Source: Ancylomarina euxina (GTDB lineage Bacteria > Bacteroidota > Bacteroidia > Bacteroidales > Marinifilaceae). From it: a stretch of 64,000 nt of DNA. Within the stretch, counting starts at the first letter, position 1, and each line of letters opens with the position of its first letter. The notes beneath the pieces were generated by a model. The model was not told where the DNA came from. It did not search any database and was given only the letters and a program-made list of their open reading frames with translations. Shown here piece by piece: positions 45,102-53,586 of the stretch. Position numbers and translations under genes: made by a program. The stretch covers positions 248,001-312,000 of the forward strand of contig NZ_QQWG01000001.1 in NCBI RefSeq assembly GCF_003863355.1, read 5' to 3'.

Positions 45102-47090
45102 TTACAAGCGCCATTCATTGGTTTTAAAAGCACCTCGGGCATGAAGTATCCACTGACTTTCGTCCAAAGGATTGACACCTTTATATTCTCTTTGTTTCTC
45201 TTCTCCTCCGGGACAATCTTGATAGCACGAAAAGCCAAACTTCACTTTCCCCTTACCTCCCGTAAGGGAACTCAAGCGGATATTAAAATCCATGGATGTT
45301 GCTGCTGGAACTTCCCCTTCAAGGTGAAACTTTCCATCGTCAAATTCAGGATTAGCAAATACAGCTCGCATTTGATTTAATTCACCCGCAATTTTTCCAA
45401 GAAATTCTTCCGGTGCCGATATTTTAAACTTCAATATGGGCTCTAATAAATTTGTGTCAGCCTCTAGTAGACCTTTCATAAGTCCCATGGGTGTTGCTAT
45501 CATGAAATCGCCGGGACGTGAATGCATCTCATGATCTTCCCCTTCGATAAGCGTAATTTTTATGTCGGTAACTTCCCATCCTTTAATTCCCTGTTCTAAA
45601 GCTTTGGGAATGGTTCGTTTTATTTCATTCTGATATTTTTGAAGGACATCGTTTACCCCAACTATCGATTTATAAGTTACGCCACTTCCACGCACACCAG
45701 GTTCTATTTTAAATCGTGCCACAGCCCAGCAAGGCTTAGGCATAGTGTAACGGATATAAGCTTCAGTTTCTCTTGCTGGAGTTTCTTTATAAACGACGGT
45801 GGGCTCATCAAAACTAACTTCTACTCCAAATCGACTATAAAGCAGCATCTCCAAAATTTCCATTTGAATGGTTCCCATGATATGAAGATTCATTTCTCGA
45901 TCTTTCTTAAACCACTCAAATTGTAATAAGGGATCTTCACTCGAAAGTTCTTGCAAGGCTTCAGCCAGCTTGGCATAATCAGCTTCATTTTTTGATTTTA
46001 TGCCAACAATCAGTAGTGGGATTTGCAATGTTGTATTTTCTGGAACACCATTTTTACTCCCCAATATATCACCAACCTGAACCTCTGGCATACCACTAAC
46101 CAAACCTATATCTCCAGCTTCTAATGCTCCAATATCTATATGTTTATTAGTGTATATTTTCCGTATGAGTGAGACTTTTTCATCTCTGTTAGCGACTACA
46201 TTCCTGATACTATCTCTATTTTTCAAACTTCCTGCAAACATGCGGATATGGGCTAAACGTCCAAGTGTTTTATCGTGTTCTATTTTAAATACTAAGGCTG
46301 AGGGTTCGCTTTCTGATTCTATTGATACTTCTGGAAAATAATTGACGATGGCATCCAATAACTCTGGCATACCTAAACCATTTTTAGCTACTCCTAATAA
46401 TACTGGGTTTAGTTTGGATTGCTTGCATAAGTTTTGAGCTTTAGATAGACAGTAGGAGGGATCCAACACGTCTCCTTCCAAATACTTTTCGAGTACTTCT
46501 TCGTCGGTATTGGCTAAGACCTCGAGAGATAATTCTTTTAGATCGTCTCCCAATTCATTGGTTTCATTTGTCCATAAATGCTGAATGATAGCTTCATTAC
46601 TTGCTTCATCGCTACAGGTTTGAAGCGCAAATACGGGTGTTTTTAGTTCTTTTTGTAGATCTTTAAATACTTGAAGAACATCGGCACCTGGACGGTCGAT
46701 TTTATTGATGAAAATAAGCACAGGTATACCTCGTTCGCAAAGAGCTTCGTATAAAGTATGCGTATGGGCCTGTACGCCTTCTACTGCTGAAACAACAAGT
46801 ATGGCTGCATCTAAAACCCGAAGAACACGTTCCACCTCGGCTGAAAAATCGACGTGCCCTGGTGTGTCAATCAAATTAATCTGTGTGTTCTCCCATATAA
46901 ATGAAGTGCAGGCTGAACGTACCGAAATACCACGTTCCTTTTCTACCTGAAGCGAATCGGTGATGGCACTTCCCGTATCCACACTCCCCATTTTTCGTGT
47001 CGCTCCTCCTAAAAAAAGGAGATTCTCTGTAATGGTTGTTTTACCTGCATCTACATGGGCCAGAACGGCAATATTTCGTATGTTTTGCAT
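45102..47090 (-). CDS. TetM/EF-G-like translational GTPase
   Basis: The ATG at 47090 (MQNIRNIAVLAHVDAGKTT) is the family start; seven extra residues upstream are unlikely. The 662-residue protein has EF-G domain architecture with G1 AHVDAGKTT (11-19), G3 DTPGH, G4 NKID, and EF-G domains II to V. Overall it resembles TetM/TetO ribosomal protection proteins more than housekeeping EF-G, being shorter and having the switch region GSVDTGSAITDSLQVEKERGISV. Chromosomal relatives need not give tetracycline resistance. The gene is alone on its transcript. Confidence 0.85.
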   Translation of the reverse strand: MQNIRNIAVLAHVDAGKTTITENLLFLGGATRKMGSVDTGSAITDSLQVEKERGISVRSACTSFIWENTQINLIDTPGHVDFSAEVERVLRVLDAAILVVSAVEGVQAHTHTLYEALCERGIPVLIFINKIDRPGADVLQVFKDLQKELKTPVFALQTCSDEASNEAIIQHLWTNETNELGDDLKELSLEVLANTDEEVLEKYLEGDVLDPSYCLSKAQNLCKQSKLNPVLLGVAKNGLGMPELLDAIVNYFPEVSIESESEPSALVFKIEHDKTLGRLAHIRMFAGSLKNRDSIRNVVANRDEKVSLIRKIYTNKHIDIGALEAGDIGLVSGMPEVQVGDILGSKNGVPENTTLQIPLLIVGIKSKNEADYAKLAEALQELSSEDPLLQFEWFKKDREMNLHIMGTIQMEILEMLLYSRFGVEVSFDEPTVVYKETPARETEAYIRYTMPKPCWAVARFKIEPGVRGSGVTYKSIVGVNDVLQKYQNEIKRTIPKALEQGIKGWEVTDIKITLIEGEDHEMHSRPGDFMIATPMGLMKGLLEADTNLLEPILKFKISAPEEFLGKIAGELNQMRAVFANPEFDDGKFHLEGEVPAATSMDFNIRLSSLTGGKGKVKFGFSCYQDCPGGEEKQREYKGVNPLDESQWILHARGAFKTNEWRL

Positions 47091-47405
47091 TTTTATTAAA
47101 ATGATATTCAAAAAATAGGTTCTGAATCCGATTCTGGATCATAGTAGTGAATGCCAGATCCTAGATCCTAGATTCAAGGCTAATTCAATTATCAAAATCA
47201 GCAGCTTTGCGCTTTTCAGGCTATGAATATAAGGAAGTATAGTGTGGGATAAAAAGTTTAATAATAAATAGATTTAAGCTAAAACATGTTTTCTTAAAGA
47301 GATGAGATAGAGTGCACGTATTAAATATAGAAACAAGGCTTGTGTTAGGGTTCCAATAGCTATCGAAAGAAGAGAAAATTCCGTATCGGAGATTATAACA
47401 ATGCG

Positions 47406-47438
47406 ACTTCTATCGAAGGCTCTGGTTTCGATAGAAGT
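47406..47438. repeat. 12-bp inverted repeat upstream of the TetM-like gene
   Basis: ACTTCTATCGAA / TTCGATAGAAGT is a perfect 12-base stem with a 9-base loop. No T-run follows on either side, so it is not a simple terminator. Confidence 0.6.
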
Positions 47439-47491
47439 AAATTATAATTAAAGATGAGAGAGAGCGAGGAATTGTAACGAAAGGCTCGCCG

Positions 47492-47519
47492 CTTATAGCT
47501 CTTCTTAAGAGGCTATAAG
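47492..47519. repeat. Second inverted repeat upstream of the TetM-like gene
   Basis: CTTATAGC / GCTATAAG form an 8-bp stem that continues with TCTT/AAGA after one bulged G. No T-run follows on the right. Confidence 0.5.
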
Positions 47520-47597
47520 AGAACACCCAAAAGCAAAAAGTGAAATGCGTATAAAAAAAAATGAAATGCTTATATTTGTCCTTCAAAATAAGATAAG

Positions 47598-47849
47598 ATG
47601 GCATTATTAAGATTTATATTAGTTGCAGCAGGTATCTATTATCTGATTAAATTTTTGTTTCGAGCGTTTTTCCCAGTTATAGTGAAGAAGACTTTTGACA
47701 AGATGCAGCAACAACAAAAACAGCAGCAACAGCAGTATCAAGAAAAACCAGAAGGTGAAGTAACTGTTGAAAAGAACACGAAAAATAAAGGCAAGTTCGA
47801 CACTAAAGGTGTAGGTGACTATGTCGATTTCGAAGAAGTTGACGATTAA
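47598..47849 (+). CDS. DUF4834 family small membrane protein
   Basis: The 83-residue product has one N-terminal hydrophobic stretch (MALLRFILVAAGIYYLIKFLFRAF is typical of DUF4834) followed by a Gln-rich block near residues 38-50 (QQQQKQQQQQ) and a charged C-terminus with GVGDYVDFEEVDD. It is encoded just upstream of glyS. Function is unknown. Confidence 0.8.
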   Translation: MALLRFILVAAGIYYLIKFLFRAFFPVIVKKTFDKMQQQQKQQQQQYQEKPEGEVTVEKNTKNKGKFDTKGVGDYVDFEEVDD

Positions 47850-47896
47850 TTTATTTTAGAATTAAGAATGACTTTTAGGCATTTTGTGCTTTTGAA

Positions 47897-47928
47897 TTTG
47901 TTCATGCTAAGATGATCGGCTACTTTTG
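47897..47928 (+). promoter_or_regulatory. Putative promoter of glyS
   Basis: TTTG at 47897-47900 and TACTTTTG at 47921-47928 are 20 bases apart, matching Bacteroidota -33/-7 elements; the ATG is at 47968. Confidence 0.5.
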
Positions 47929-47967
47929 TTATCCAATTTTAGAAAAAATAAAACTAAATAAAAAACT

Positions 47968-49521
47968 ATGGCTCAGGAAGATGTTTTCAAAAAACTGGTA
48001 GCTCATTGTAAAGAATACGGATTCGTATTTCAATCATCAGAAATTTATGATGGTTTGTCTGCGGTTTACGATTATGCACAATTGGGTGTTGAATTAAAAA
48101 ACAACATTAAAAAGTATTGGTGGGATTCGATGGTTAAACTGCACGAAAATGTGGTTGGTATTGATACTGCTATTTTTATGCACCCTACCATTTGGAAGGC
48201 ATCGGGCCACGTTGATGCTTTTAATGATCCTTTGATTGATAATAAGGACTCGAAGAAGCGTTATAGAGCTGACGTTTTGATTGAAGATCTTTTGGCTAAG
48301 TATGAGGCTAAAATGGATAAGGAAGTTGCTAAAGCTCAAAAGAAGTTTGGCGAATCTTTTGATGAGGCTCAATTCCGTGAGACGAACCCTCGTGTGCTGG
48401 CTAATAAAGAAAAGATGGATGCTGTGCATGCTCGTTTCGTTGAAGCGTTAGATAAAAATGACTTAGTAGAGTTGAAGCAAATCATTATCGATAATGAGAT
48501 TGTTTGTCCTATTTCTGGAACTAAAGATTGGACTGATGTTCGTCAGTTTAACTTGATGTTTTCAACTGATATGGGTTCAACAGCTGATGGAAGTAGTAAG
48601 ATTTATCTTCGTCCGGAAACTGCTCAGGGTATTTTCGTGAACTACCTGAATGTACAGAAAACGGGTCGTATGAAAATCCCTTTCGGAATTGCTCAAATTG
48701 GTAAGGCATTCCGTAACGAGATTGTTGCCCGTCAGTTTATCTTCCGTATGCGTGAGTTCGAACAAATGGAACTTCAGTTCTTTGTTCGTCCAGGTGAGGA
48801 GATGAAATGGTTCGACGCATGGAAAGAAACGCGTATGAGCTGGCACAAAGCTCTTGGTTTTTCAGATGATAAATACCGTTTCCACGATCACGATAAGTTG
48901 GCTCACTATGCTAACGCTGCAACCGATATTGAATTTAAGTTCCCATTCGGATTTAAAGAGGTTGAAGGAATTCACTCTCGTACCGATTTTGACTTGAAAC
49001 AGCACCAGGAATTCTCGGGTAAAAAGATCCAATATTTCGATCCTGAGTTGAATGCGAGTTATACACCCTATGTGGTTGAAACCTCAATTGGTGTAGACCG
49101 TATGTTCCTTCAGATTATGGCGGAAGCTTATCAGGAAGAAAAAATTGAAAAAGAAGACGGTAAAGTTGACGAACGAGTGGTATTGAGATTACCTGCAGCA
49201 TTGGCTCCAGTTAAGTTGTGTGTGATGCCATTGGTTAAAAAAGATGGTTTACCTGATAAAGCTCGTGAGATCATTAACGACTTGAAATTCGATTTCAATT
49301 GTCAGTACGACGAGAAGGACTCGATTGGTAAGCGTTACCGTCGTCAGGATGCTATCGGAACGCCTTTTTGTGTGACTTTAGATCACCAATCGTTAGAAGA
49401 TAATACTGTGACCTTACGTTATCGTGATACGATGGCTCAGGAGCGTGTTGAGATTGCGAAACTATATGATATCATTAAGTCAGAAGTAAGCATGAAAAAG
49501 TTATTCAAAAAGCTGAAATAG
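47968..49521 (+). CDS. glyS: Glycyl-tRNA synthetase, single-chain eukaryotic-like type
   Basis: The 517-residue class II synthetase is the homodimeric form (not GlyQ+GlyS). It has EIYDGLSAVYDYAQLGVELKNNIKK at the N-terminus, class II motif 2 in GKAFRNEIVARQFIFRMREFEQME, and motif 3 in YTPYVVETSIGVDRMFLQIM. An anticodon-binding domain fills about residues 410-517 (PVKLCVMPLVKKDGLPDKA...). It charges tRNA-Gly. The size matches other bacterial enzymes of this type. Confidence 0.97.
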   Translation: MAQEDVFKKLVAHCKEYGFVFQSSEIYDGLSAVYDYAQLGVELKNNIKKYWWDSMVKLHENVVGIDTAIFMHPTIWKASGHVDAFNDPLIDNKDSKKRYRADVLIEDLLAKYEAKMDKEVAKAQKKFGESFDEAQFRETNPRVLANKEKMDAVHARFVEALDKNDLVELKQIIIDNEIVCPISGTKDWTDVRQFNLMFSTDMGSTADGSSKIYLRPETAQGIFVNYLNVQKTGRMKIPFGIAQIGKAFRNEIVARQFIFRMREFEQMELQFFVRPGEEMKWFDAWKETRMSWHKALGFSDDKYRFHDHDKLAHYANAATDIEFKFPFGFKEVEGIHSRTDFDLKQHQEFSGKKIQYFDPELNASYTPYVVETSIGVDRMFLQIMAEAYQEEKIEKEDGKVDERVVLRLPAALAPVKLCVMPLVKKDGLPDKAREIINDLKFDFNCQYDEKDSIGKRYRRQDAIGTPFCVTLDHQSLEDNTVTLRYRDTMAQERVEIAKLYDIIKSEVSMKKLFKKLK

Positions 49522-49542
49522 TCTTTACAAGCTTAAATATAT

Positions 49543-49573
49543 CGAGAGGCATCCATTGGGTGCCTCTTTTTTG
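49543..49573 (+). terminator. Terminator of glyS
   Basis: GAGGCA pairs with TGCCTC around a 9-base loop, followed by six T residues. Confidence 0.75.
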
Positions 49574-49783
49574 TCTCTACATGATTTATAAATGTGTAAT
49601 AGTAGGATCTTATTTAAAAATAGGTATGCTATCTTTCTCTTGCAGAAAATCATAAAATATTGGTTACTTATTAAATTCAAACCGAACTCTAATAAATCTC
49701 TATCTGCAGATATTTGCAAAATATGCGTGAAATACGATACAAAATGCTATTCTCTCGCTGATGAAACGGATCATCACACTGGT

Positions 49784-49853
49784 TTTGGATAAGGTCTGGC
49801 TAGCCAATTGGACCGGGAGCAGGCTGGGAATACACCATGCCCAGCTAAAAATT
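49784..49853 (+). ncRNA. Candidate structured RNA segment of unknown type
   Basis: The sequence contains GGTCTGGCTAGCCA..GGACC with a local pairing GGTC / GGACC and palindromic TGGCTAGCCA, then GCTGGG / CCCAGC around a 10-base loop. It is distinctly richer in GC than its surroundings. It does not match SRP RNA, 6S, tmRNA or RNase P patterns that I recognise. A terminator-like hairpin at 49904-49950 follows, so it could be the body of a small transcript. Confidence 0.25.
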
Positions 49854-49903
49854 AAGAAAAAAGAAAATTTATTTCTACAGGATGTTAGATATAGATTGAT
49901 GAA

Positions 49904-49950
49904 AGTCAGAGAGGTATCTGTATAGGGCGGTTTCTCCGACTTTTTTTTAT
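49904..49950 (+). terminator. Terminator-like hairpin in the gap before tRNA-Leu
   Basis: AAAGTC-x-GAGA on the left can pair with TCTC-x-GACTTT on the right, and a long T-run (about eight) follows. It lies upstream of the tRNA-Leu promoter, so something transcribed before it would end here. Confidence 0.45.
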
Positions 49951-49970
49951 AAAAAAAAGCTTGTTTTTGT

Positions 49971-50001
49971 TTTGCAGGAATGAAACATTTCCATACATTT
50001 G
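49971..50001 (+). promoter_or_regulatory. Bacteroidota promoter of tRNA-Leu
   Basis: TTTG at 49971-49974 and TACATTTG at 49994-50001 are 19 bases apart; the tRNA starts 20 bases downstream. Confidence 0.75.
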
Positions 50002-50020
50002 CAACGCATTCAAAAGCAAT

Positions 50021-50102
50021 GCCCAGATGGCGGAATTGGTAGACGCGCTGGTCTCAAACACCAGTGAGGCAACTCGTGCCGGTTCGATCCCGGCTCTGGG
50101 TA
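50021..50102 (+). tRNA. tRNA-Leu (anticodon CAA)
   Basis: Acceptor GCCCAGA / TCTGGGT (G-U at the end pair), anticodon loop CTCAAAC within CTGGT / ACCAG giving CAA, a long variable arm as expected for Leu, and T-arm GCCGGTTCGATCCCGGC. It decodes TTG. CCA is not encoded (ACCG follows), unlike the two tRNA-Gln genes. Confidence 0.95.
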
Positions 50103-50109
50103 CCGCGAA

Positions 50110-50140
50110 GATCCTCTTGAGAAATCAAGGGGATTTTTTT
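50110..50140 (+). terminator. Terminator of tRNA-Leu
   Basis: ATCCTCTTGA pairs with TCAAGGGGAT around GAAA, followed by a T-run. Confidence 0.8.
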
Positions 50141-50162
50141 ATGCTCTTTATTTTGAATCTCT

Positions 50163-51068
50163 ATGACAAAAAAAATATTATTCTTTTTTTTTCTTTTGAT
50201 TTCCTCACTTGGGTTTTCACAAGATTATAAATATCTGCCTACATATACAGGTGAAATCGTTAAACACAAAAACTATATTCTATCCTATAGCGAGAAGTTT
50301 GAGCAGGCACAATGGGTCGCTTATGAGCTAATTGCTGCTGAAACCATTGGTTTAGTTAAAAGAGCTGATAATTTTAGACCTGATCCTATCGTAAAAACAG
50401 GTTCTGCAAACCTAAACGATTATAGAGGGAGTGGTTACGACAGGGGGCATTTAGCACCTGCAGCTGATATGGGATTTTCTGAAGCAGCCATGTCGGAGAG
50501 TTTTTATATGTCGAATATGTCACCACAAAGGCCATCCTTTAATCGGGGGATATGGAAAAATCTGGAAATTCAGGTTAGAAACTGGGCAAAAGCCTACGAT
50601 AAAATTTATGTGGTAACGGGCGCTGTCCTTAAGCCTGGGCTACCAATCATAGGGAAGAATAGGGTTGCAGTACCAGAGAAGTATTATAAAATTATTTTTC
50701 GAGAGAAGGCTGGTCAGTCAGATATGATTGCATTCCTATTGGCGAATAAGAAATCAGAACAGCCTTTGTCGAGCTTTATTGTAAGTGTGGATCAGCTTGA
50801 AAAGTTAACGGGACTTGATTTCTTTCCTCAGTTACCCGATGATTTAGAAAATAAGTTGGAAGCTCAACAAAATGCTCTTAAGTGGGATTTTGGACCTTGT
50901 AAAGGGAATCAGAGTATAGTAAGAACTGAAAAACATGCCGAAACAAGTCGAGTAAAACCATCTAAAGGCCAATGTTGTGGTAAAACAAAGAGTGGTTCAC
51001 AATGTAAGCGAGAGGCTAGCTCAGGTTCTCGTTATTGTTGGCAGCATAAAAATAAAGGGAAAGCTTAA
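50163..51068 (+). CDS. Secreted DNA/RNA non-specific endonuclease with Cys/His tail
   Basis: The 301-residue product has a signal peptide (MTKKILFFFFLLISSLGFSQ). The nuclease domain is of the NUC1/EndoG type with the catalytic motif DRGHLAPAAD (Asp93 to Asp102, His96 as general base) and the metal-binding Asn in NMSPQRPSFNRGIWKNLE. Residues 266-301 form a separate small module, CCGKTKSGSQCKREASSGS then YCWQH, spaced like a zinc-binding knuckle (DUF5763-like). The protein should be periplasmic or secreted. The tail may help hold DNA or fold the enzyme. A terminator overlaps the stop codon. Confidence 0.9.
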   Translation: MTKKILFFFFLLISSLGFSQDYKYLPTYTGEIVKHKNYILSYSEKFEQAQWVAYELIAAETIGLVKRADNFRPDPIVKTGSANLNDYRGSGYDRGHLAPAADMGFSEAAMSESFYMSNMSPQRPSFNRGIWKNLEIQVRNWAKAYDKIYVVTGAVLKPGLPIIGKNRVAVPEKYYKIIFREKAGQSDMIAFLLANKKSEQPLSSFIVSVDQLEKLTGLDFFPQLPDDLENKLEAQQNALKWDFGPCKGNQSIVRTEKHAETSRVKPSKGQCCGKTKSGSQCKREASSGSRYCWQHKNKGKA

Positions 51069-51080
51069 CTTTCCCTTTTC
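51054..51080 (+). terminator. Terminator overlapping the nuclease stop codon
   Basis: AAAGGGAAAG and CTTTCCCTTT form a perfect 10-bp stem with loop CTTAA that contains the stop codon. Confidence 0.7.
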
Positions 51081-51135
51081 TTATGAACAACTTAAAGCTC
51101 TATCCGTGTGATTCGATAAAAATGAACATTTAAGA

Positions 51136-52137
51136 TTATTCCGTGTAAATTTCTTGCAAAATAATTCTACCTAGAAGAGGTCTGTAATGACTTTTTTCGT
51201 AAAAATATTCCTGATTCTCAGTGTAAATATTCTTACCTGAAAAATTATGGATTCGATCAGTTTCAAATATATTTTTTAGTTCGATTAAATCCTGATTATT
51301 AAATTTTCTCTGCGACCATTCTGGATTAATAATAATTTGATAATCGGTCTTATGTTTTTTGAATATTTCACAAATCTCACTAAGCATTTTCTTCTGAGTG
51401 TTAAAGATAACTTGAGAATAATCATCAATATGAAGCTCTCTAGCAGGGAATTCTTTTTTGTGAGTCACCCAATATTGTCTTTCAAATTGTTCAATTTCAG
51501 ATTCTCTAGGGTTTCTGATATCATTGGTTAATTGGTTTCGATGATCATCCTTTTCCATAATAACACCTCGCATGTATTTCCGATAGGTATGGAAAATGCA
51601 ATAATCAATATATGGAATTAAGAACTTTGGATTGAAAAAGGCTGTGATAAACTCTTTTTTAAATTCTGTTTCACTTATGCCACTAATGTCAGGATGCAAA
51701 ATACGTGTATGCGAGGTATTTTTAACAACTTTTCCTAAAGTGTTATTATCAATTATAAGAAGAACATTTTTGATATAAACACCAGATTCATCCAAGCGTT
51801 TAATCTTTTTATAGATTGCGTATAAAGATTCCGAATTGGCATTTAGACGGATAGGATTCGCATTTTCCAAAAATGACTTCCAAATAGTAGTTGGGTACGC
51901 CATTGTACAAGAATTTCCCAGTATAAAGGAATCGTATTTTAAACTGTCTCTGTGGTTCAAAAAACTTTGCCAGCTAATGTATCCTTGATTGAGTTCTATA
52001 GGCTGATTATTGTAAGCTTTATAAGTATGATTTACCTTAAATGGATCAGAATAGAAATATCCAATAATTAAAGCTAATATCGGAAGAAGAAATATTCCAG
52101 TTTTTTTTACGAATGTAACAAGATCTTTGTTCGCCAT
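51136..52137 (-). CDS. SGNH/DltD-like membrane-anchored protein
   Basis: The 333-residue product has one N-terminal helix (about residues 12-30) and an exported SGNH-type domain. Block I appears as FILGNSCTMAY (Ser76 as candidate nucleophile), and the C-terminal catalytic region as KSHYRPLLGR (His317). This layout matches DltD, AlgJ/AlgX and related proteins that act with MBOAT acyltransferases on envelope polymers. It is the last gene of a four-gene minus-strand operon and starts 3 bases after the MBOAT stop. I infer that it completes transfer of the acyl group; direct function is untested. Confidence 0.78.
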   Translation of the reverse strand: MANKDLVTFVKKTGIFLLPILALIIGYFYSDPFKVNHTYKAYNNQPIELNQGYISWQSFLNHRDSLKYDSFILGNSCTMAYPTTIWKSFLENANPIRLNANSESLYAIYKKIKRLDESGVYIKNVLLIIDNNTLGKVVKNTSHTRILHPDISGISETEFKKEFITAFFNPKFLIPYIDYCIFHTYRKYMRGVIMEKDDHRNQLTNDIRNPRESEIEQFERQYWVTHKKEFPARELHIDDYSQVIFNTQKKMLSEICEIFKKHKTDYQIIINPEWSQRKFNNQDLIELKNIFETDRIHNFSGKNIYTENQEYFYEKSHYRPLLGRIILQEIYTE

Positions 52138-52140
52138 AAC

Positions 52141-53580
52141 CTAAAATTGTAAGTAGATGAAGTCGCTTGCACCAAAATCGCCACAAGAAAAAATGATGAA
52201 AATGATTAGGTAATAAACACTCCAACGTATAAGGATTGATTTTTGTTCAAATTTCCCCCATATATCCCATTTGCTATCAGTATATTCGTAAAGGAACATG
52301 AGAGATGTTGCAAGAGAGATAACTATGATATTGTGATCGCGCACACCCAAACTTATCTCTTTGTATGTTGATCCAATACCGTCAAAAATATGGTTGATAA
52401 CATAAATGACATCAGCGAATTTTTCAATCTTAAAAAAGAGAAGAGATACTGCGAAGATGAGATAGGTTCTGATTATATTGTACGTTTTGAACCATTTACC
52501 TGAAAGATATTTGTTCCACTTTGTACACCATTTTGATCGACTCATTTCATAAATGATGACCCCGCCCTGAATGGCACCATAAATAATGAAATTCCAGCTG
52601 TCACCATGCCATAAGCCAAGTAGAATAAAAGTAATCAGCAAGGCATATACAATACCCCATGTACCCCAATTTCTTTTTCTGAAAGCTAATGGTTCATAGA
52701 TATAATCTTTAACCCAAAAAGATAAACTCATATGCCAACGTCGCCAAAAATCTGTAATACTTTGTGCAATAAATGGGCGATTGAAATTAGGAGATAATCG
52801 ATAACCTAGAATGGCAGCTCCACCAATTGCTATGTCTGTATATCCAGAAAAATCAGCATAAAGTTGTATTGGGTAAAATAGTGTTGCAACACAAAGTTGA
52901 GCTCCTGAATAATCTTGTACCGAAGCAAAGACATCATTCAGAGGAGTCGCTAATTGATTGGAAATAATCAGCTTTTTAAATAAACCAATAGCAATTAATC
53001 TTAGACCATAGCTTACTTTATCGTAATCAAAAGCTTTCTTTTCTTTAACTTGAGGTAGAAAATCTCCTGGACGTTCAATTGGTCCAGATAAGAATTTCAT
53101 AAAGAACAACATATAAAGCAGGAAGTCACCCAAATTCTTTTCAGCTTCCTGCTCTTCCCAATAAACTTCAATGAGATAAGAAATTGACTGGAAGATATAA
53201 AATGATATCCCAAGAGGTAAAAATATTTTTGTGATTGAGGAATTCCAGTTACCACCTATCGTTTTTATAAATAAACTCAGATTAGCTTCAAGAAAGCCAA
53301 AATATTTAAAGAAAACTAGAATTGTTAAATGGGCTATTAGGCTGATTGTGAAGATTCGTTGCCGAGTTTTATCACTGTTTTGTTTATCAATCCAAATGCC
53401 AGAACTAAAGGTTATTATTGCTGTTGATACAGCAAGAGCCAGGTAGCCCCAATGATTGAATCCGATAAAAATGATGCTACCAGTCAATAACAACCATTTT
53501 CTCAATTGAGGAACTATTAAATAGAATATGCCCGTAATTAGAATAAAAAGGAACGCAAATTCCCACGAATTAAATATCAT
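52141..53580 (-). CDS. MBOAT family acyltransferase, DltB/AlgI-like
   Basis: The 479-residue polytopic protein has the MBOAT signature. FWRRWHMSLSFWVKDYIYEPL lies near residues 278-298, and the catalytic His325 is in LLGLWHGDSWNF. Such proteins move an acyl group from a cytosolic carrier across the membrane. The extreme C-terminus is FGASDFIYLQF, close to the aromatic acyl-relay tail (F-x-Y-F-x-F type) described for DltX microproteins and some MBOATs. No separate dltX-like gene is seen. It lies 6 bases after the carrier-protein gene. Confidence 0.93.
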   Translation of the reverse strand: MIFNSWEFAFLFILITGIFYLIVPQLRKWLLLTGSIIFIGFNHWGYLALAVSTAIITFSSGIWIDKQNSDKTRQRIFTISLIAHLTILVFFKYFGFLEANLSLFIKTIGGNWNSSITKIFLPLGISFYIFQSISYLIEVYWEEQEAEKNLGDFLLYMLFFMKFLSGPIERPGDFLPQVKEKKAFDYDKVSYGLRLIAIGLFKKLIISNQLATPLNDVFASVQDYSGAQLCVATLFYPIQLYADFSGYTDIAIGGAAILGYRLSPNFNRPFIAQSITDFWRRWHMSLSFWVKDYIYEPLAFRKRNWGTWGIVYALLITFILLGLWHGDSWNFIIYGAIQGGVIIYEMSRSKWCTKWNKYLSGKWFKTYNIIRTYLIFAVSLLFFKIEKFADVIYVINHIFDGIGSTYKEISLGVRDHNIIVISLATSLMFLYEYTDSKWDIWGKFEQKSILIRWSVYYLIIFIIFSCGDFGASDFIYLQF

Positions 53581-53586
53581 GATTTC

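Larger units (their letters stand above)
47112..47597. other. 486-bp gap with two stable hairpins
   Basis: This region lies upstream of both the leftward TetM-like gene and the rightward DUF4834 gene. Two inverted repeats are visible (47406-47438 and 47492-47519). A TATATTTG box at 47571-47578 probably serves the DUF4834 gene, leaving both hairpins outside its transcript. The short direct repeat GATCCTA occurs twice near 47158-47172. Confidence 0.5.
49522..50020. other. 499-bp gap between glyS and tRNA-Leu, with structured segment
   Basis: It contains the glyS terminator (49543-49573), a GC-richer segment at 49784-49853 capable of two local hairpins, another terminator-like hairpin at about 49904-49950, and the promoter of tRNA-Leu (49971-50001). 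No plausible protein gene is present. Confidence 0.5.

Noticed and set aside
49784-49853. Signal recognition particle RNA or 6S RNA
   Set aside because: The conserved SRP GGAA/AGCA loop pattern and the 6S open bubble could not be found; I left it as an unknown candidate.
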